Below are positions 1 through 9,395 of a DNA stretch of 64,000 nt, piece after piece (the stretch's first letter is position 1; the number at the start of each line of letters is the position of its first letter). Position numbers and translations under genes: made by a program. Where the stretch lies: the NCBI RefSeq assembly GCF_900188245.1, contig NZ_FZOK01000007.1, forward strand, positions 1 to 64,000, read 5' to 3'. This DNA is from Belliella buryatensis. Its GTDB lineage: Bacteria > Bacteroidota > Bacteroidia > Cytophagales > Cyclobacteriaceae. Under the pieces are notes generated by a model that did not search any database, was not told the DNA's origin, and saw nothing but the letters and a program-made list of their open reading frames with translations.

Positions 1-93
1 CATCGTGGTATTGTAAGTTATCCCAAACTTCTTAGAAATTGAAATACTAACTATATTTGAATAATAAAAGTGTCAACCATTTTCAGGACGAGA

Positions 94-220
94 CACCCTA
101 TTCCTCTTTCACCCTTCAAAATTCCTCCTGCTTCCCTCCTTCCTCCTTTACTTGGTTCATTGTACTTTGTACTTCGTACCCCTTTCCCCTTTTTCCTTTC
201 CCCTTTCAACCCTTAGACCT
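94..220. repeat. Polypyrimidine tract with short GTAC periodicity
   Basis: This stretch follows the stop codon of the LytTR regulator gene. It is almost all C and T on the plus strand, so it is G/A-rich in the sense of that gene's transcript. It holds three GTAC tetramers spaced exactly 7 bases apart (162, 169, 176). Open frames across it translate to low-complexity Pro/Ser/Phe-rich sequence and are not credible proteins. A second purine-rich tract of related style lies after the Fic gene near 61.3 kb. Bases 1-93 hold nothing I recognise. Confidence 0.5.
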
Positions 221-955
221 TCAGCCCTCCACCCAATCCCGAAAAGCAGCAGTATTCGCCTGACTTGTGATCAACTTCTGCTTGGCTCCCTCAACCTGAA
301 TGGCTAGACTATTCTTCCCATAGCGCTCCATACGCTGAATTGCCCGCTTATGAACCAACTCGGCCCTGTTGATTCGGAAAAACCTACTTGGATCTAAGCG
401 CTCCTCAAGCTCCTTTAAAGTAAGCAAGCCCATCAAGTGGCTTTTTCCAGCTAGATCTATAACCTTGACTACACCCTCCTCAGCCAAGAAATAAGCAATT
501 TCCTCCACCGCAAGAAAGTAACTATCCTTGGCCGTATTGATGGTAAACCTACCTTTATACGCTGGCTTATCCAGCTTGATACTCGTCTCCGATTTGGTAA
601 AAAGTAGAAATTTCTTCCAAGCTTTCTCAAAACGCTCAAACGTAAAGGGCTTCAATAGGTAATCGATCCCATTGCTTTCAAAAGCCTCGAGCATATGCGC
701 ATCATAAGCAGTTGTGAAAATCACGGGGGACTTCAAGGCAATTTCTTGATAAATCTCAAATGCATTCCCATCCTGCAAAGCGATATCAGAAAAGATCAGA
801 TCCACTTGACCTCCACGCTCAAAAAATACGATCGCCTCTTCCACTGTAGCACATTCACATACCACCTGCACAGGCTGAGTCAATTGTTCCAAGTAGCGCT
901 TCAGTTTCCTCCTAGCCGGCAACTCGTCCTCTATGATCAAGATATCAATGTTCAT
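221..955 (-). CDS. LytTR-family response regulator
   Basis: Cytoplasmic two-component response regulator. The receiver domain (about residues 1-120) has the acidic pair in IIEDE near residue 9, the phosphoacceptor D57 in the segment IFSDIAL, and the conserved lysine K102 in LLKPF. The C-terminal half (about 145-240) is a LytTR DNA-binding domain, recognised by the segment FRINRAELVHKRAI. The length of 244 aa is normal for the family. The start overlaps the end of the histidine kinase gene upstream by 11 bases, so the two are translationally coupled and very likely form a cognate pair. The target genes cannot be told from the sequence. Confidence 0.93.
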   Translation of the reverse strand: MNIDILIIEDELPARRKLKRYLEQLTQPVQVVCECATVEEAIVFFERGGQVDLIFSDIALQDGNAFEIYQEIALKSPVIFTTAYDAHMLEAFESNGIDYLLKPFTFERFEKAWKKFLLFTKSETSIKLDKPAYKGRFTINTAKDSYFLAVEEIAYFLAEEGVVKVIDLAGKSHLMGLLTLKELEERLDPSRFFRINRAELVHKRAIQRMERYGKNSLAIQVEGAKQKLITSQANTAAFRDWVEG

Positions 956-1976
956 TTTTAAATATTAAAGGAATGGTAACTTCAAAAGTACTTTCATTTT
1001 GCTTGATGTGCATGCTGTATTTGCCAAGCAACTCAAACTGTGTACGTAAATTCTGCAAAGCCCTGCCCCCACCTTTTTTCACTTGCTTTTTGGGCTTTAG
1101 TACATTACTAATTTTCAAAGACATTTCGCTAATTTTCAATTGAATAGCCACAGGAGACAGCTCAGTGCCAAGGTTATGCTCAATGGCATTCTCTATCAGC
1201 AATTGTAAACTAAGTGCAGGCAAAAAAGCCTGAGTTGGCGCTTCACCCGTAATATCCAATTTATAAGCCTGCCCATATTTCTGCTGCATCAATCTAAAAT
1301 ATCGCTGTGCAAAGGCCAATTCATCATTCAAAGGTACCAGTTGCTGGTCCGACGACTGTAATACATAGCGATAGATATCAGAGAAATCATGTAAAAATGC
1401 GGATGCTTGTACTTGATCTTCTTCTATCAGTTGATCGAGTACATTGAGGTTGTTGAAAAGAAAATGTGGATCAAGTTGCGCTTTGAGCTGAGCCAGCTGA
1501 CTTTGCATCTGTGTCTTTTCCAAATTGGCCAGCTTGGCTTTATCCTCTTGGTTCTTCTGAAAATAGTAATGCGCCAAAAAGAATCCCCCATAGACAAATA
1601 CATCCATGACGTACTTGATATTAGAGCTAATGAGTGATGCTTCATTGAAGTTTCGCGCTACCGTCCCGAAGGATAGTGCAACCAAATAGGAAAGCAGGTT
1701 ATTGCCCAAAACATAGATCAGAAGTGAAATAACAAAAACCCGAATCGCTCTAGAAAGGGAGACCTGCTCATCAAACCTTTTGATCACTATCCCAATGATC
1801 ACAAACAAAAGCATGGCATTGAAGAGTTGCGCCACAGCTGCCTCTGGGGTAAATATATACCAATCCACCTTCCTTCCAAAGAAATACCTGATCTGAACAG
1901 ACTCCAAATAGGCAAAAATGACGATGAATGCCAGAAAGTACTTATTCAGATAAAAGGATGCAAAAAACTGTCTCAT
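945..1976 (-). CDS. LytS/YehU-type sensor histidine kinase
   Basis: Membrane histidine kinase of the His_kinase (LytS-like) class. The N-terminal 140 residues hold about four hydrophobic membrane segments with no obvious extracellular sensor domain. A short coiled linker (about 142-165) leads to the H-box, with the phosphorylated His at about 171 in DPHFLFNNLN. The N-box is seen as LLIENAIEHN near residue 260, and a glycine-containing ATP-lid segment (KKGGGRALQNL) follows. The gene overlaps the LytTR regulator by 11 bases. The gene upstream is followed by a terminator, so this pair probably has its own promoter. The signal sensed is unknown. Confidence 0.92.
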   Translation of the reverse strand: MRQFFASFYLNKYFLAFIVIFAYLESVQIRYFFGRKVDWYIFTPEAAVAQLFNAMLLFVIIGIVIKRFDEQVSLSRAIRVFVISLLIYVLGNNLLSYLVALSFGTVARNFNEASLISSNIKYVMDVFVYGGFFLAHYYFQKNQEDKAKLANLEKTQMQSQLAQLKAQLDPHFLFNNLNVLDQLIEEDQVQASAFLHDFSDIYRYVLQSSDQQLVPLNDELAFAQRYFRLMQQKYGQAYKLDITGEAPTQAFLPALSLQLLIENAIEHNLGTELSPVAIQLKISEMSLKISNVLKPKKQVKKGGGRALQNLRTQFELLGKYSMHIKQNESTFEVTIPLIFKNEH

Positions 1977-1995
1977 GGTGGGGTTTCTAAAAGGT

Positions 1996-2024
1996 AAAAA
2001 TAGCCCTTTTTGGAAAAAGGGCTA
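1996..2024 (-). terminator. Intrinsic terminator of the 2037-2813 gene
   Basis: A perfect 11-bp inverted repeat (TAGCCCTTTTT with AAAAAGGGCTA, two-base centre) is followed on the minus strand by five T residues. It sits 12 bases past the stop of the upstream gene and about 20 bases before the histidine kinase ATG, separating the two transcription units. Confidence 0.75.
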
Positions 2025-2036
2025 GAACCATAACAA

Positions 2037-2813
2037 TTACTTTTCAGGAGCAGGAGGGAAAGAATACAAGACTTCACCATTTTCACTGAAGAAATCCAGC
2101 TTGGCTTGATTCTCTTGATCCACATAGAACATCGCCCTAGGCATACCCTGATCATCAAAGAGGAAGAGTCCATTGTTTTGACTACCTGATTTGCCTAGCA
2201 TCACTCTAGGGGCACCACCGACTAGTCCTTGCTCCTGGTACTCCATCATCTTGGCACGAGCTGCTGAAGGATCGGTTTTTCTCAATTCCTGCAGTTCAGC
2301 CATGATTTCCATGGTTTTGAGTTGGGTCTCATTTTCTGCTCTATCCATAAATACCAAGCTACTGCTCACCCTTCTACGATCTCCTTGCTTGGAATCAGTA
2401 GTCAAGAGCTGCATCACCTGATCCCCATCATACTGGTCAAAAGTCAGGGAGAGTCCAGCACTATGTCCATTTTCAGTCAAAGCTCCATCGTAGATAAAGC
2501 CACCACATTCGATCCCATCTTCATTGAAGAAGATCATCCCTGAGCGTTTTTTCCTATCTGCATTGGTTGGGCGATTGTTGATTTGCGTATCTCCATTTGG
2601 AAACTTGTCCACATTAGTAATGATCATTTTGACTGTCCCATCTGCTTCTACAATGTTGATGCGCTGCACATCGATCTCTTCAAATTGATGATGGCCATTG
2701 TTTTTGAATGCCACCGTTGCGACTAAGACCAGGCCCAAAGCCATGGCGGTCGAAAAACTCCTGAGTACTACTAATTCTCTGTTCATATTGTTGAGGTTTA
2801 TGTTGAAATTCAT
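2037..2813 (-). CDS. Membrane-anchored protein of unknown function
   Basis: I do not recognise this protein. It has a single hydrophobic segment near the N-terminus (roughly residues 15-35, ending in LVLVATVAF) and a hydrophilic remainder with several short repeats of an 'IFFNEDG / FLFDDQG / FYVDQENQ' kind, suggesting a beta-rich exported domain. The ATG at 2813 is preferred over an in-frame start at 2879 because a TACTTTTG promoter box ends four bases before it and would lie inside the longer reading. ATG 2786 is a second possibility. A strong terminator follows the stop. Confidence 0.7.
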   Translation of the reverse strand: MNFNINLNNMNRELVVLRSFSTAMALGLVLVATVAFKNNGHHQFEEIDVQRINIVEADGTVKMIITNVDKFPNGDTQINNRPTNADRKKRSGMIFFNEDGIECGGFIYDGALTENGHSAGLSLTFDQYDGDQVMQLLTTDSKQGDRRRVSSSLVFMDRAENETQLKTMEIMAELQELRKTDPSAARAKMMEYQEQGLVGGAPRVMLGKSGSQNNGLFLFDDQGMPRAMFYVDQENQAKLDFFSENGEVLYSFPPAPEK

Positions 2814-2817
2814 GCTC

Positions 2818-2825
2818 CAAAAGTA
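2818..2825 (-). promoter_or_regulatory. Bacteroidota -7 box (TAnnTTTG) directly before ATG 2813
   Basis: On the minus strand the sequence TACTTTTG matches TAnnTTTG and ends four bases before ATG 2813, so transcription would begin at or next to the start codon. No TTTG lies at the ideal 19-20 base distance upstream, so the -33 element is weak. Confidence 0.4.
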
Positions 2826-2930
2826 GCATGACTGCTCACCAAACCCTCCCCCTTTCCAATGAACCAAGGAAAATACCAAATGAATATGGGGAATGAATAG
2901 ATTAATGATTTAAAAAAAATTACAAGCCGA

Positions 2931-2954
2931 GTTGTTTTTGGTTTAAAAAACAAC
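2931..2954 (-). terminator. Possible terminator of the large secreted-protein gene
   Basis: A 9-bp inverted repeat (GTTGTTTTT with AAAAACAAC, six-base loop) lies 25 bases past the stop of the 2979-6125 gene. The T-rich run on the minus strand starts only about a dozen bases further on, so termination efficiency is uncertain. Confidence 0.4.
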
Positions 2955-2978
2955 CCAAGGCAATTGCTAGATATACTA

Positions 2979-5900
2979 CTATTTTATTTTAGTTAAAGTG
3001 CCAAGTATTGATTCCCTTTCAATTTGACCATTTATTTGGAATTCATAGTCAAACCGGTATCCATAAACTCCTGTTGGTGTTGGCTTTCCTTGAACTGATC
3101 CATCCCAAGGAATATTACCTTGATGAATAAGCTCGCCCCATTTATTATAAATACTTAAGACAAACTGTAAATCACCACAATTAGAGACAGGTCCAAATCC
3201 CCCTTCAGAAGGATCAAAACCTGTAGGCATTCTTATAATAGGCGTAGATTCAGTAACCATTACCCTTCCTATATTTACGCAACCTTCAACATTAGTAATG
3301 ATGACTTCATACATTCCTGATCCTACTTGTTCAATTTCTTGGGTCATTTGCCCATTATTCCACAAATAAGTGTATGGACCTGTTCCGCCGATTAATTCTG
3401 TGCTAAGCACTCCATTATTTTCACCTGGACAAGGGTTTTGGACTGTTTCAATTAAGACTTCTAGGGCTTCTGGGCTATCAACGAAAACCTCAGTCGCAAT
3501 TTGACATTCGTTGGCATCCAATACAGTAATACTATAATTCCCAGATTCTAGGCTTTCCAATTTGATCAAATCATCATTGACCTCAGCACTTTCAATGTCA
3601 ACACTATAAGGTCTTTCACCTCCAATAATTCTTAAAGATATACTTCCATCCATATTTCCAAAACAGCTAACGTTTTCTACATCTATGGTTAAAAATTCAA
3701 GTGGATTTGGTTCAGTTACTATTAAGTTTTCAAGTTGAATTTCACAAGACTGACTATCTTTTATATTGACATTATACGCACCAGCAGAGAGGTTTTCTGC
3801 AATATTATCATCTAAACCTGGATCATGAGACCAGATAAATTGGTAAGGAGGTATTCCTCCTTGAACTTCAATTTCTAACTTACCATCCGATCCTCCACTG
3901 CAACTTACCTCTTTCAATTCTGATACAATAGCTTCTAATCCTGAATTGATAGCTACGATTAGGGTAGGTGAAAAGCCCTCACACAGGTTGTCAATTAGAC
4001 TATACTCCCGATAAAAGATAGCTCCCATTACTTCCCATTCATTCCATAAAATTTCAACGTCAGGATTCCTGTTATCTCCAATAATTGTCCCTCCCATTAC
4101 TTCCCATTCATATGCTCTAGAAGGTTGAGGGTTTGTGACTTGATAAATAAATGTTTCAGATGTATTACATATAAAATCAACACCTTCTGGAATCAGAGGT
4201 GCAATTTCTTGATTAATAGTGACCACGAGTTCTACTGGGGTTCCTCTGCAACCATTAATTCCAATGGGAATACCAATAATTTTTGCGTTTTCATTTGGAT
4301 CATTCCATTGAACAGTTACGACACTATCTTCTTGGTTTAGGATAACCCCTCCCTCCACACTCCAATCTACTTGTGCTAAATTTCCTGATCCAGTAAAAAT
4401 GTAGTCAAATACATCAACTTGTGGGCAGGCATGTTGTGGCCCTGTAACTTCACCTCCTATATCTTCTACTTCCACTTCAAAATAATGAACCTCTGTTTCA
4501 TCGCAGCCAGTATCATTTTCAGAAGCGTAGATTTTGACTTCATATAGACCCGCATCAGAATAGGTATGGGTTACGTTTTTTCCTGACTTTGAAGCCGATC
4601 CATCTCCAAAGTCCCATGTAAAAAAGTTGAAATTGAGGTTTGAAGACGAAATACCCCAGTTGCCCTCTTGATTCAAACAAGCAATTCGTGGACTTCCAGT
4701 AGTAAAATCATCAAATGTAGAAGTTACCTCGTAACTTGAATTACCGAACTCTTGACCATAACTTAAAGCATAAGATGAGGAAGCGCCTACTGCATAGAAA
4801 TAACCCATAAAACCACCTGGGTTAGCCAATTCATGAACTCCTGGATTAAGGTTTATTTGAGCATAAGAAAAACTCGGATCATTATTTATAGGAACAAACT
4901 GGTTTCCAACATTTTCGCCATCAATTTGCATTTGGTCAACATCTGAACTAGCAACAACGATTTGTGCATAATGCATGCTCGTATTGAAAACACGGTGTGC
5001 AAGAAGACTCAAGTTCGTATAAGCCTCTTCAAAAGGACGATAATTCACCATTTGGGGATTTCCATAATTTAAAATATTTGCTGGTGACTGCACTGAATTT
5101 TCATCTAAAATCAAACAAGAATATGATTTCCCAAATCCAAAAACAGCCATAGGATTGTTACTCGAAAAATGCAATGCTAAGCCATCAGGAACATCCATAG
5201 TATAAAACTCTCCTGAATTTAGGGTTGCTAAAAGGTCATCTCCTGAATAAACTTCCGTATTGTCGAACGCAGCTATAAATTTAACCAATTCACCCAATTG
5301 TCGATTCCGCAATGGAATATGGAAAAATTCTCTACCCCAGCTTGATACAGGTTCGTTCTGATTGAAAATATGAGAAGTCGAAAATGGACCACACTCAGGG
5401 TCGCCTATATCAGCAAATTTATTTCCTGAAAATACCGCAATTCTACCACAGCTTCCATTTGTATTTAACACCCTTACTCTTGTACCAGTGAGATCCGCTT
5501 GCGACTTGAATTGATAAGTCTCCCCTTTATTCATTGTAATAGTAAAAGCATCAGTGGAATTGAATACAGGGGCAGAAGGACTCACTTCAATCAAGGTATT
5601 ATCTTCAGTTGCAACAATAAGTACCTGACTTTCATTATTGAACTGACGTATTCCTAGTCTTATTCCCTTGGTTTGGTTTTCATAATGAGAAGCAATAAAA
5701 TAATCATCACCAAGTTTTTCAAAAGGTAGAACTAGTGTACCGTCAAATGAGCCGGGTTTTGCATTTATTGCATAGACTGAAATTTCTCCTTCTGAATATA
5801 TATGGACTCCTTTACTTTCAATAATAGTATTTGTTTCTATTACCATGATTGAATTGAGCTCATGCTCAAAAATCTCTCCTTGATTTAAAGCAAAATCTAC

Positions 5901-6125
5901 AGAACCTCCATTATATTCAATTGAACCGATAACATCGTTTTCCATAGCAGTTATCACTATAGTCGGAACAATTGGATCTCCTTGAAACAAGTTATCCATA
6001 AAACCCACAAAAAAATGCTGAACTTCTTTAACCCTATCCAAATCTTGTGATCGAACTTCTGTAAAGGACAATACAAGCAAAAAACAAAAAAATGAAAAGA
6101 CGATTTTTTTAGCTTTATTCTTCAT
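2979..6125 (-). CDS. Large secreted IgGFc-binding/PKD/SprB-repeat protein with T9SS type B sorting domain
   Basis: Secreted or surface adhesin-like protein of 1048 aa. A signal peptide covers about residues 1-27 (ends VRSQ). Residues about 60-450 resemble the IgGFc-binding domain of Bacteroidota proteins. A PKD fold follows near residue 505 (WDFGDGSAS), then Ig-like domains. Three SprB-type repeats lie near 740, 818 and 895, each built on a Cys-x-Gly-x2-(D/N)-G start and a GG-(I/E/T)-x-PY core. The last 80 residues (IYNKWGELIHQGN, then WDG and PTGVYGYRF) are a CHU_C/type B sorting signal, so export by the type IX system is expected. It stands alone; its role in adhesion or gliding is inference. 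Confidence 0.88.
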   Translation of the reverse strand: MKNKAKKIVFSFFCFLLVLSFTEVRSQDLDRVKEVQHFFVGFMDNLFQGDPIVPTIVITAMENDVIGSIEYNGGSVDFALNQGEIFEHELNSIMVIETNTIIESKGVHIYSEGEISVYAINAKPGSFDGTLVLPFEKLGDDYFIASHYENQTKGIRLGIRQFNNESQVLIVATEDNTLIEVSPSAPVFNSTDAFTITMNKGETYQFKSQADLTGTRVRVLNTNGSCGRIAVFSGNKFADIGDPECGPFSTSHIFNQNEPVSSWGREFFHIPLRNRQLGELVKFIAAFDNTEVYSGDDLLATLNSGEFYTMDVPDGLALHFSSNNPMAVFGFGKSYSCLILDENSVQSPANILNYGNPQMVNYRPFEEAYTNLSLLAHRVFNTSMHYAQIVVASSDVDQMQIDGENVGNQFVPINNDPSFSYAQINLNPGVHELANPGGFMGYFYAVGASSSYALSYGQEFGNSSYEVTSTFDDFTTGSPRIACLNQEGNWGISSSNLNFNFFTWDFGDGSASKSGKNVTHTYSDAGLYEVKIYASENDTGCDETEVHYFEVEVEDIGGEVTGPQHACPQVDVFDYIFTGSGNLAQVDWSVEGGVILNQEDSVVTVQWNDPNENAKIIGIPIGINGCRGTPVELVVTINQEIAPLIPEGVDFICNTSETFIYQVTNPQPSRAYEWEVMGGTIIGDNRNPDVEILWNEWEVMGAIFYREYSLIDNLCEGFSPTLIVAINSGLEAIVSELKEVSCSGGSDGKLEIEVQGGIPPYQFIWSHDPGLDDNIAENLSAGAYNVNIKDSQSCEIQLENLIVTEPNPLEFLTIDVENVSCFGNMDGSISLRIIGGERPYSVDIESAEVNDDLIKLESLESGNYSITVLDANECQIATEVFVDSPEALEVLIETVQNPCPGENNGVLSTELIGGTGPYTYLWNNGQMTQEIEQVGSGMYEVIITNVEGCVNIGRVMVTESTPIIRMPTGFDPSEGGFGPVSNCGDLQFVLSIYNKWGELIHQGNIPWDGSVQGKPTPTGVYGYRFDYEFQINGQIERESILGTLTKIK

Positions 6126-6617
6126 TCGTTGAATTTTCTATTCAAAAAATCAAAACCTTATTATCGAAAATAAGAAAAATTGTTGAAATTCCTTTCGGGT
6201 TGAGACATTTTCTCAATTTATATCAAGCTTCTAGATTATTTAATTGTTAGAGTAAGTTTGATCAAATTAGTAAAAATTATAATGTCACAAAATAAGTATG
6301 TGCCTTGTTCTATCTTAGAAATTCATTTGCATTAACCATCTTTAGACCATTCTTTGGTAACGCCCAATTCATACTTTTTGCATGTGGAAGTTATTAAAAA
6401 TAAGTCTATTCCTTTCTTTTGTGTTCATTTCTCATAACTCTTAAAGTTCTGACTAACGTATTTGTAAATACTTGATAACAATTCAAATACTACAATCATT
6501 TTTCTCAATTTCCTCGTGTTCTTCATCCCATCCGTTAGCTTACGAAATCAACTTTTTAAGAGTAGGGGGAATCTCGGATAACGTTTAATATTAAAACCAA
6601 AGTAATCCCCACCCCCA
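6126..6617. other. Gene-free AT-rich intergenic region
   Basis: This 492-base stretch lies between two minus-strand genes. It should hold the promoter of the large secreted-protein gene, but I find no convincing TTTG/TAnnTTTG pair. A small 6-bp inverted repeat (TTGAGA/TCTCAA) lies near 6200. I see no RNA gene, mobile element or credible small gene in it. Confidence 0.5.
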
Positions 6618-7766
6618 TCACTCCAACTTCACCTTATAAATCTTAACGAAGTCTTCTTCCTCTTCTAAGTTAATGCTGTTTTTGAAATAAAGATAATCAC
6701 CCCTGACTAGCCATTGGGTATCATCTAATTCAACTGGGATTTCTAGTTGCTTAATCAATTCACCTTCTAAATCCATCACCAAAAGCCTGCTTGGGTAGTC
6801 CCTACGAGTTTTATTCATCATTTCACTCCAATGCACATTTTCATATTTGTCTTGTTCCCTTTCCGATATTCCGGGGAAAAATGAAACTAGAATGTACTTA
6901 TCAGTCACTTTGATATTATCAAATCTCCCTGAGAAAATATCAGGATTGATAATTCTAGGATCTGCCTCTTCAAATGGCTCACCTTGGTTAAAATGATAAT
7001 CAGGAATGTTGAGCGGAATTCTTTTGATTTGTTTATAAGGAGTATTTACATCGTGAATATTCAAAGCTGGTTCTATCCCGACTATATAATAGATTCTATC
7101 AGTGTCTGTGGTTACTCTAGGGACTAGGTGGGCAATATCGTGTGCTTTTCCATTTTTAAAAAAACTGGTTTCGTCTAGATACATAAACTGCTCTACATTT
7201 CTTTCTAAGGTGTCAAACCAAGCCAAGGCAGTGTAGTTTTCATAAAACTCAGGTGTGTTTCTTTGAAAATTTCCTCTTCCAGAGCCCGTAGTTAGAATTC
7301 TATTTCCTACCCAGTAAAATTCGGTATCTGCAGAAGCCCTTCCAGAGAATGCAGGCATTTTTTCTCGCTGATGTTTTCCTCCATGAACCAAATTCCCCTC
7401 TAAATCATAGGTGTAGACCCCTTGATTGGAAACAATTGTGAATGTTTGACCATCAGCACTGAATTTTCCTGCACCAAGTGGAAATGAACCATATCCATCT
7501 GGATCCTCACGGTCTTTTTTGATCTCAAAAATTTCTGTTCCTGTATAATTACTGACAACCAATGAAGCTTTCTTTTGATCAAAGAACAACGCGCGTTCAG
7601 TTGCAGGATGAATATCCATGAAATTCAATAAACCAAAGTATGGAACCTGAATAGAATCCACTTTAGTCAAAGTCAAATTTTCGACATTCGTGATATTTTC
7701 AGTATTTTTCTCCCCACAGGAAAGTAAAAACAGGACACATGCAAATGGTAGTAAATAGTTTTTCAT
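6618..7766 (-). CDS. Six-bladed propeller lipoprotein, DUF4221-like
   Basis: Exported lipoprotein of 382 aa with a signal peptide and lipobox ending LLSC, Cys17 being the lipidation site. The rest has short repeated strand motifs (VSNYTGTEIFEI, VYTYDLEGNLV, LLVMDLEGELIKQL) typical of a beta-propeller, and the overall style matches DUF4221/6-bladed propeller lipoproteins common in Cytophagales. It stands alone between the big adhesin and a divergent TatD-like gene. A second member of the same type is at 39993-41168. Function is unknown. Confidence 0.75.
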   Translation of the reverse strand: MKNYLLPFACVLFLLSCGEKNTENITNVENLTLTKVDSIQVPYFGLLNFMDIHPATERALFFDQKKASLVVSNYTGTEIFEIKKDREDPDGYGSFPLGAGKFSADGQTFTIVSNQGVYTYDLEGNLVHGGKHQREKMPAFSGRASADTEFYWVGNRILTTGSGRGNFQRNTPEFYENYTALAWFDTLERNVEQFMYLDETSFFKNGKAHDIAHLVPRVTTDTDRIYYIVGIEPALNIHDVNTPYKQIKRIPLNIPDYHFNQGEPFEEADPRIINPDIFSGRFDNIKVTDKYILVSFFPGISEREQDKYENVHWSEMMNKTRRDYPSRLLVMDLEGELIKQLEIPVELDDTQWLVRGDYLYFKNSINLEEEEDFVKIYKVKLE

Positions 7767-7827
7767 AGGACTAAGAATTTCTTCTAAACTAATAAGTAAA
7801 AAGTTGCGATCAAAATTTAACTCAAAA

Positions 7828-8475
7828 TTGAAGTTATTAAATATACATACCCATAGGCCGAATCAAGCCAATGCAATTTTCAACCAAGAGACTGCCACAC
7901 AGCAAACCAAGTATTGCTATAGCCTCGGTCTACATCCTTGGTACTTGGATACAAACTGGGAATCTCTTTTGCAAGAAATGAAAACGAAAAGTGATGACCC
8001 AAACCTCTTTGCCATTGGAGAATGTGGGTTTGATTTGCTCAAAGGACCAAAGGAAGCCATCCAAATCGCAGCTTTTGAAGCACAGCTGCACTGGGCCAAA
8101 GAACTGGGAATTCCTATCATCATGCACCAAGTGAAAGGACTGCATGTATTACAACAATCCCTCAAGCACTTCAAAGATCCTCCTGCCATAGTTTGGCATG
8201 GCTTTATGGGTAAATCTAGTAGCTTTCAAAGTCTAATGAACTTTCCGATTTACTTTTCCTTTGGTGCAGCCATTTGCAAAGACCATAAACTGACAATTGC
8301 TACACTTGAAGCGTTACCACTTGAGCGTATATTTTTTGAAACTGATGATTCAGATTTTACCATTGAGCAGGTTTTTTCAAAAGCTTCTTTAATTTTGCGC
8401 CTTCCTGTTGAGAAATTGGCTAGACAGGTGATAGAAAATTGGAATCATATATCAAAAAGAAAAATACATGAATGA
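7828..8475 (+). CDS. TatD-family metal-dependent hydrolase
   Basis: Cytoplasmic TIM-barrel hydrolase of the TatD family, whose known members act as DNases on phosphodiester bonds. Metal ligands are visible: HTH at the N-terminus, the Glu of GECGFD, a His in IIMHQ, the His of WHGFMG, and the Asp of FETDDSDF. No ATG exists upstream. I chose the TTG at 7828 (reads MKLLNIHTH) because it places the metal motif at the usual distance; a TTG at 7804 is the alternative. At about 215 aa it is shorter than E. coli TatD. It overlaps the tcdA gene by eight bases. Confidence 0.85.
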   Translation: MKLLNIHTHRPNQANAIFNQETATQQTKYCYSLGLHPWYLDTNWESLLQEMKTKSDDPNLFAIGECGFDLLKGPKEAIQIAAFEAQLHWAKELGIPIIMHQVKGLHVLQQSLKHFKDPPAIVWHGFMGKSSSFQSLMNFPIYFSFGAAICKDHKLTIATLEALPLERIFFETDDSDFTIEQVFSKASLILRLPVEKLARQVIENWNHISKRKIHE

Positions 8476-9193
8476 TTTGGCTTGGCTTTCTAGAACGGAA
8501 TTGATTGTAGGCAGAGCGGGATTGGAGAAATTGGCAAAAAAACACGTGCTGGTGGTCGGTCTCGGGGGAGTAGGGTCCTTTGCGGCGGAGTTTATCTGTA
8601 GAAGTGGTGTTGGTGAGATGACCATCATCGATGGTGATGCCGTGGATGTCTCCAACTGCAACAGACAACTACCAGCCACACAAAAAAATGTGGGACAACT
8701 CAAAGCTGACTGGATGGAGGAGCGACTGACAGCAATTAACCCAGCTTTGAAAATTCACGTGATCCGCGAATTTCTCAAGCCTGATGCCATGTATAATCTC
8801 CTTCAGGAAAACGAATACGACTATGTAGTCGACTGCATCGACAGCTTTAGTCCAAAGCTTCATTTGATAGAAAGTGCTTACAAGAGAGGTTTTCCATTGG
8901 TAAGCTCCATGGGAGCGGGAGGAAAAGTGGACCCTACACAAATTAGAATCGCTGATATTTCCGAGACTTACAATTGTAAATTAGCTAAGCATGTCAGAAA
9001 ACGAATTAAGAACAAAGGAATAGCTTCGGGCTTCAAGGCAGTATTTTCTACTGAGCTTTATTTAAAAGACAGTTTGATGATGACGGATGGTCGTAATTTT
9101 AAGAAATCAGCCTATGGAACCATGTCCTTTTTACCTGCAGCATTTGGTTGCTCTTGTGCTTCAGTAGTAGTCAATGATTTATTAGCTGGTTGA
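8468..9193 (+). CDS. tcdA: tRNA threonylcarbamoyladenosine dehydratase
   Basis: E1-like (ThiF/HesA superfamily) enzyme that cyclises t6A37 of tRNA to ct6A in an ATP-dependent step. The nucleotide-binding glycine motif is GLGGVGS near residue 32, followed by the acidic DGDAVDVSNCNRQ segment that binds ATP-Mg, and DCIDSFSPKL downstream. The length of 241 aa fits the family. The gene overlaps the TatD-like hydrolase by eight bases, so the two are probably co-transcribed. The call over other ThiF relatives rests on overall pattern (the IDxxxPK-like segment and length). Confidence 0.9.
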   Translation: MNDLAWLSRTELIVGRAGLEKLAKKHVLVVGLGGVGSFAAEFICRSGVGEMTIIDGDAVDVSNCNRQLPATQKNVGQLKADWMEERLTAINPALKIHVIREFLKPDAMYNLLQENEYDYVVDCIDSFSPKLHLIESAYKRGFPLVSSMGAGGKVDPTQIRIADISETYNCKLAKHVRKRIKNKGIASGFKAVFSTELYLKDSLMMTDGRNFKKSAYGTMSFLPAAFGCSCASVVVNDLLAG

Positions 9194-9395
9194 TGGTTTA
9201 AGTGACAGATTACAAGCTTTTTAGGGGTTGTTAGAAGTTCTATTTTAATCCTTTTTTATTGACAAAATCTTTTCGTTTGATCCTCTTTTTTTGCCATTTA
9301 ACCTGCTTTTTATCCACTCAAAATTAATTCAATATTTGAGTTAAACTATTTGGTAACTCGCGCTGTCTAAGAGTGGATTTAAATAACCAAAACGA

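Noticed and set aside
57-263. 68-residue open frame on the plus strand
   Set aside because: It runs along a polypyrimidine tract and overlaps the end of the LytTR gene; composition is Pro/Ser/Phe-rich with no protein-like pattern.
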